Assembly: GCF_019880585.1 (NCBI RefSeq)
Contig: NZ_JAINVV010000003.1
Coordinates: 124,001 to 188,000, forward strand
Length of the DNA: 64,000 nucleotides
Direction: 5' to 3'
Source: Sphingomonas colocasiae
GTDB lineage: Bacteria; Pseudomonadota; Alphaproteobacteria; Sphingomonadales; Sphingomonadaceae
This document shows positions 61,396 to 64,000 of the stretch, piece after piece. The notes beneath the pieces are model-generated. The model was not told the DNA's origin, ran no database searches, and was given only the letters and a program-made list of their open reading frames with translations. Position 1 is the first letter of the stretch; every line of letters begins with the position of its first letter. The translations under genes and the position numbers were made by a program.

Positions 61396-62496
61396 ATGAT
61401 TCCTTCACTTACCCGTCGAAGCTTCCTGGGCTCGAGCGCGCTCGGCGGCGCCGGCCTGCTGACCGCCGGTTGCACGCCCGCCCGCGTCGCCAGCGCCAGC
61501 ACCAAGCCGGTCTGCCTGCCCCGGGTGAATGTCGCGCCGGAACGGGTGATCCGCCATCTCGTCGGCCTGCGACCCTATCGCGCATCGGGCTTCGTGGTTC
61601 GCGCGGAGCAGATGGGCGGAACGAAGCTCGTCCATAATTACGGTCATGGCGGCGCGGGGATCACGCTGAGCTGGGGAAGTTCGAAGCTGGCGGTCGACCT
61701 GGGGCTGCCCGGGCACAAGGGGCCCGTCGCGGTGATCGGCGCCGGCATCATGGGGCTGACCACCGCACGGCTTGCACAGGAAGCCGGCCATGCCGTCACC
61801 ATCTATGCCGACGCGCTGCCACCCGACACGACATCGAACATCGCGGGCGGGCAATGGCATCCCTTCGGCCTGTTCGACAAGGATGCCGTGACGCCCGAAT
61901 GGCGCCGGCAATATCTTGCGGCGGCGGACTATAGCTGGCGCCGCTTCCAGATCATGGTCGGCGACGATTACGGCATCCACTGGCTGCCCACCTATACCGA
62001 GCGGACCCAGCCGGAGACGCCGCTGTTCGACACGTTCCCGCCCGAAAACCGTATTCTTCGCGCGGACGAGCATCCTTTTCCGGTCGAATCCGCCGGGCGC
62101 TACATCACACTCTATGTCGAAACCGGGCGTTTCCTGCGCCAGATGCTGCGCGACATCCAGATCGCGGGCGGGCGGATCGAGGTGCGCAAGCTCGGCACCG
62201 GCGATATCGGCGGCTTGCCCGAACGCCTCGTCTTCAACTGCACGGGGCTGGGCGCGCGCGATCTGGTCGGTGACCAGGAACTGCGCCCGGCGCGCGGCCA
62301 ACTCGCCGTGCTGCTGCCCCAGCCCGAGATCGGCTACGCCTTTGCCGGACGCGCGGGCTATATGTTCCCGCGCCCCGACGGCATCATGCTCGGCGGCACC
62401 TTCGAACTCGACAATTGGTCGCTTACGCCCGATCCGGCGACCGCCGAGCGCATCCTGAAATCACACCGGCAATTCTTCGACGCTTTCCGCTGTTGA
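61396..62496 (+). CDS. Tat-exported, circularly permuted D-amino-acid-oxidase-like flavoprotein
   Basis: 366 aa. A twin-arginine signal (TRRSFLGSSALGG) ends in LLTAGC, so it may be a Tat lipoprotein. In normal D-amino acid oxidases the FAD loop GAGVIGL is N-terminal and RPVRPQIRLE... HNYGHGGYGLTxHWG is C-terminal. Here the order is reversed. VGLRPYRASGFVVRAEQ and LVHNYGHGGAGITLSWG come first (57-94), then VAVIGAGIMGLTTARLAQEAG (111-131) and SNIAGGQWHP. The protein ends after LGGTFELDNWS with RILKSHRQFFDAFRC, the segment that normally leads into RPVRPQ. This is a circular permutation with a preserved fold. Expected activity is FAD-linked oxidation of D-amino acids, probably in the periplasm. 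Confidence 0.85.
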   Translation: MIPSLTRRSFLGSSALGGAGLLTAGCTPARVASASTKPVCLPRVNVAPERVIRHLVGLRPYRASGFVVRAEQMGGTKLVHNYGHGGAGITLSWGSSKLAVDLGLPGHKGPVAVIGAGIMGLTTARLAQEAGHAVTIYADALPPDTTSNIAGGQWHPFGLFDKDAVTPEWRRQYLAAADYSWRRFQIMVGDDYGIHWLPTYTERTQPETPLFDTFPPENRILRADEHPFPVESAGRYITLYVETGRFLRQMLRDIQIAGGRIEVRKLGTGDIGGLPERLVFNCTGLGARDLVGDQELRPARGQLAVLLPQPEIGYAFAGRAGYMFPRPDGIMLGGTFELDNWSLTPDPATAERILKSHRQFFDAFRC

Positions 62497-62508
62497 AGAC
62501 CCCGCCCG

Positions 62509-63393
62509 TCAATCGCCGCGCCGGCCCACCGCGTCGGCGCGATCGACGCTCCAGGTCGCGAGCGTCTCGCCCGTCGCGGGATTGACGATCGCCATCTCGT
62601 CGGTGACGATCGAGATCAGGCAGACGGGGCGTTGTCCGGCGTCCGCCGGCCGGCGGCACAGAACCGGGCTGTTCCGGCCGGGAACATTGCCGATCCGGCC
62701 GCTGATCCGCAATCGCAGCCCTTGCGACAGATCGGGCATTTCTCCGGTCACGCGCTGGACGGTTTCGAGCGGCTGGCCGGCGCGGCGCCCCTGTCGCCGC
62801 CCTTCGACCAGATGGAATTGCGCCAGCGCCAGAGTCTCCTCCGGCACGGGCGCATCCAGCCCCTCCTGCCCGACGGCGTGTGCCGGGCAGCTTTCGCTCG
62901 ACGTCCAGGGCCGCGCGATCCAATAGGCTTCCGCCGCCGCCTCCACCTCGCCCGGCGCCGGCTGCAGCCAGTCCATGACGGGCAAGGATATGGGCTCGAC
63001 ATGGATGCGCAGCGCTTTGGCGTCGATCCGCCAGCGCATCGGCGCCTCACTCGCCGCCGGCGCCGGCCCTCCGCATCCAAAGGGCAGGTTGACCAGGAAA
63101 CGACGGCCATCGGACTGGATGACCCGTTCGGGGAGCGGCGCTCCCGCCGCTTCGGCATCCACGGCGGCGGCGGCCAGCGCAATCAGGCCGGCGCGATCGA
63201 GGACATTGGGCTTGGGATCGGCCGGCGCCACCACGGGCTGAGGCACCGGCGCAGGCGGTGCGGCGGGCACCTGATCACGTCCGGACGTGTTCCGCCCTAG
63301 CAGGAATCCCGCCCCGCCGACGAGCAATATGCCGACAATACTCCCCGCGATCGCGAGGCGACTGGCGCGCAGGCTTGGCTCTTTCATTCGCAC
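62509..63393 (-). CDS. Membrane-anchored hypothetical protein
   Basis: 294 aa. An N-terminal transmembrane segment (about 13-33, LAIAGSIVGILLVGGAGFLLG) is followed by a Pro/Ala-rich linker (PAAPPAPVPQPVVAPADPKP, 43-62). The soluble periplasmic domain carries several cysteines (FGCGGP, SCPAH, LCRRPAD, VCLIS), perhaps two disulfides. The order PLPERVIQSDGRRFLVNLPFGCGG, MRWRIDAKALRIHVEP is reminiscent of sphingomonad proteins of unknown function. It ends 12 bases from the convergent flavoprotein gene. I do not recognise a family function. Confidence 0.75.
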   Translation of the reverse strand: MRMKEPSLRASRLAIAGSIVGILLVGGAGFLLGRNTSGRDQVPAAPPAPVPQPVVAPADPKPNVLDRAGLIALAAAAVDAEAAGAPLPERVIQSDGRRFLVNLPFGCGGPAPAASEAPMRWRIDAKALRIHVEPISLPVMDWLQPAPGEVEAAAEAYWIARPWTSSESCPAHAVGQEGLDAPVPEETLALAQFHLVEGRRQGRRAGQPLETVQRVTGEMPDLSQGLRLRISGRIGNVPGRNSPVLCRRPADAGQRPVCLISIVTDEMAIVNPATGETLATWSVDRADAVGRRGD

Positions 63394-63508
63394 TTGATAG
63401 CAAATCCTGCGACAGTCTCCAGACCGTTCGGATCATGAGGCTGTGTGGGGCAGAAAGGGTCATGTTGCGTAAGGCCATCGAAACGCGGTTGAAAATGGCA
63501 GATCGCCG

Positions 63509-64000
63509 GTGAATGCCGACCAGATATTGACGCTTGTCGTCCTCGCCGCAGTCGTCGCGGCGCTGATCTGGGACAAGGTGCGCGCCGACGTCGTCGCGCT
63601 CTCCGGCGCAGCGGTGCTGCTGATGACGGGGGTCGTGCGCCCCGTCGAGGTGCAGGGCGCCTTTGCCAGCCCGGCGATCATCGCGCTCGCCTCGCTGTTC
63701 GTCATCGCCTATGCGCTCGAACTCTCCGGCCTGCTCGATCGCGCGATCGCCGCCGCCGTCGGCATGTGCAAGCGATTGGGCGCCGCCGGGCTCTGGCTGC
63801 TGCTCGGCGCGATCGGACTCGTGTCCTGCTTCCTGAACTCGACACCGATCGTCGTGCTCGGCGCGCCGGTTGTGCGCGACGTCGCCACCACGCTCAGGCT
63901 GTCGCCCAAACGCTATCTGATGCCCCTCTCCTATATCACCGTGCTCACAGGCTGCTGCACCCTGATCGGCACATCGACCAACCTGCTGGTCGACGACATG
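63509..64000 (+). CDS. SLC13/DASS-type permease, C-terminus beyond window edge
   Basis: Starts at GTG 63509 (MNADQILTLVVLAAVVAALIW). Only 164 residues are present. Helices are clear: LTLVVLAAVVAALI, VALSGAAVLLMTGVV, AIIALASLFVIAYAL, AAGLWLLLGAIGLVSCFLN. SCFLNSTPIVVLGAPVV and LTGCCTLIGTSTNLLV are the SNT-type re-entrant motifs of SLC13 / citrate-sulfate transporters. The likely cargo is an anion such as sulfate, phosphate or a dicarboxylate. TrkA-C domains often follow in longer members, but that part is not visible. No good ribosome site precedes it. Confidence 0.85.
   Translation, partial: MNADQILTLVVLAAVVAALIWDKVRADVVALSGAAVLLMTGVVRPVEVQGAFASPAIIALASLFVIAYALELSGLLDRAIAAAVGMCKRLGAAGLWLLLGAIGLVSCFLNSTPIVVLGAPVVRDVATTLRLSPKRYLMPLSYITVLTGCCTLIGTSTNLLVDDM

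Overview
The window is 64 kb of densely coding, GC-rich DNA from an alphaproteobacterium, most likely a member of the Sphingomonadales. The signs are four large TonB-dependent receptors, a FecI/FecR-type regulatory pair, a PhaR-type regulator, a DgcN homologue, an NHEJ pair with LigD in the order phosphoesterase-ligase-polymerase, and extracellular or periplasmic peptidases typical of sphingomonads. No rRNA, tRNA, CRISPR array, phage, transposase or replication origin was found. About 57 protein genes are supported. No gene-free stretch exceeds about 250 bases.

Layout. 1-4.8 kb: a minus-strand operon of TonB receptor, phosphatase and beta-propeller phytase, a phosphate-scavenging unit. 5-6 kb: a small membrane protein and an exported methyltransferase-like protein. 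6.1-9.7 kb: ligD and ku, with palindromic repeat elements between them and also in frame inside ligD. 9.9-12.7 kb: PHA genes (phaR, a PhaC-like hydrolase, phaA). 12.8-17.1 kb: an operon of M20 amidohydrolase, MHS-type transporter and alanine racemase. 17.2-19.6 kb: a nested inverted repeat, a guanidinium exporter gene preceded by a candidate guanidine-II riboswitch, a YbaN-family gene, an HPP-family gene and a Gre-factor gene. 19.7-23 kb: LysR, dgcN and a glutamate/dicarboxylate symporter, probably for D-glutamate use. 23-26.3 kb: mipA facing a two-component system.

26.3-37.7 kb is the most distinctive part, a catabolic island. It has a TetR regulator, a fused flavin monooxygenase-esterase, a TonB receptor, an alpha-methylacyl-CoA racemase, an MDR oxidoreductase, a Baeyer-Villiger monooxygenase of the 4-hydroxyacetophenone type and an acyl-CoA synthetase. 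A shared AT-rich palindrome lies in two of its promoter regions. The set suggests uptake of a ketone-bearing, alpha-methyl-branched carboxylic acid, Baeyer-Villiger oxidation to an ester, hydrolysis, hydroxylation of the product and CoA-dependent epimer correction. The substrate cannot be read from the sequence.

37.7-47.3 kb holds general metabolism and regulators: a TIKI/ChaN-like exported protein, an M20-like protein that lacks several metal ligands, a Fsr-type MFS exporter with an AraC regulator, a CHRD protein, an ArsR/SRPBCC pair, an FMN hydroxyacid oxidase and an HI0933-type flavoprotein. 47.3-61.2 kb holds amino-sugar genes (murQ, nagB-II, nagA, nagK). They face a minus-strand run of sigma factor, FecR, STN-type TonB receptor, S9 peptidase and a second TonB receptor, consistent with scavenging of peptidoglycan or chitin fragments and peptides. 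61.4-64 kb: an exported D-amino-acid-oxidase-like protein whose segments are in circularly permuted order, a membrane-anchored hypothetical protein, and the start of an SLC13-type permease cut by the window edge.
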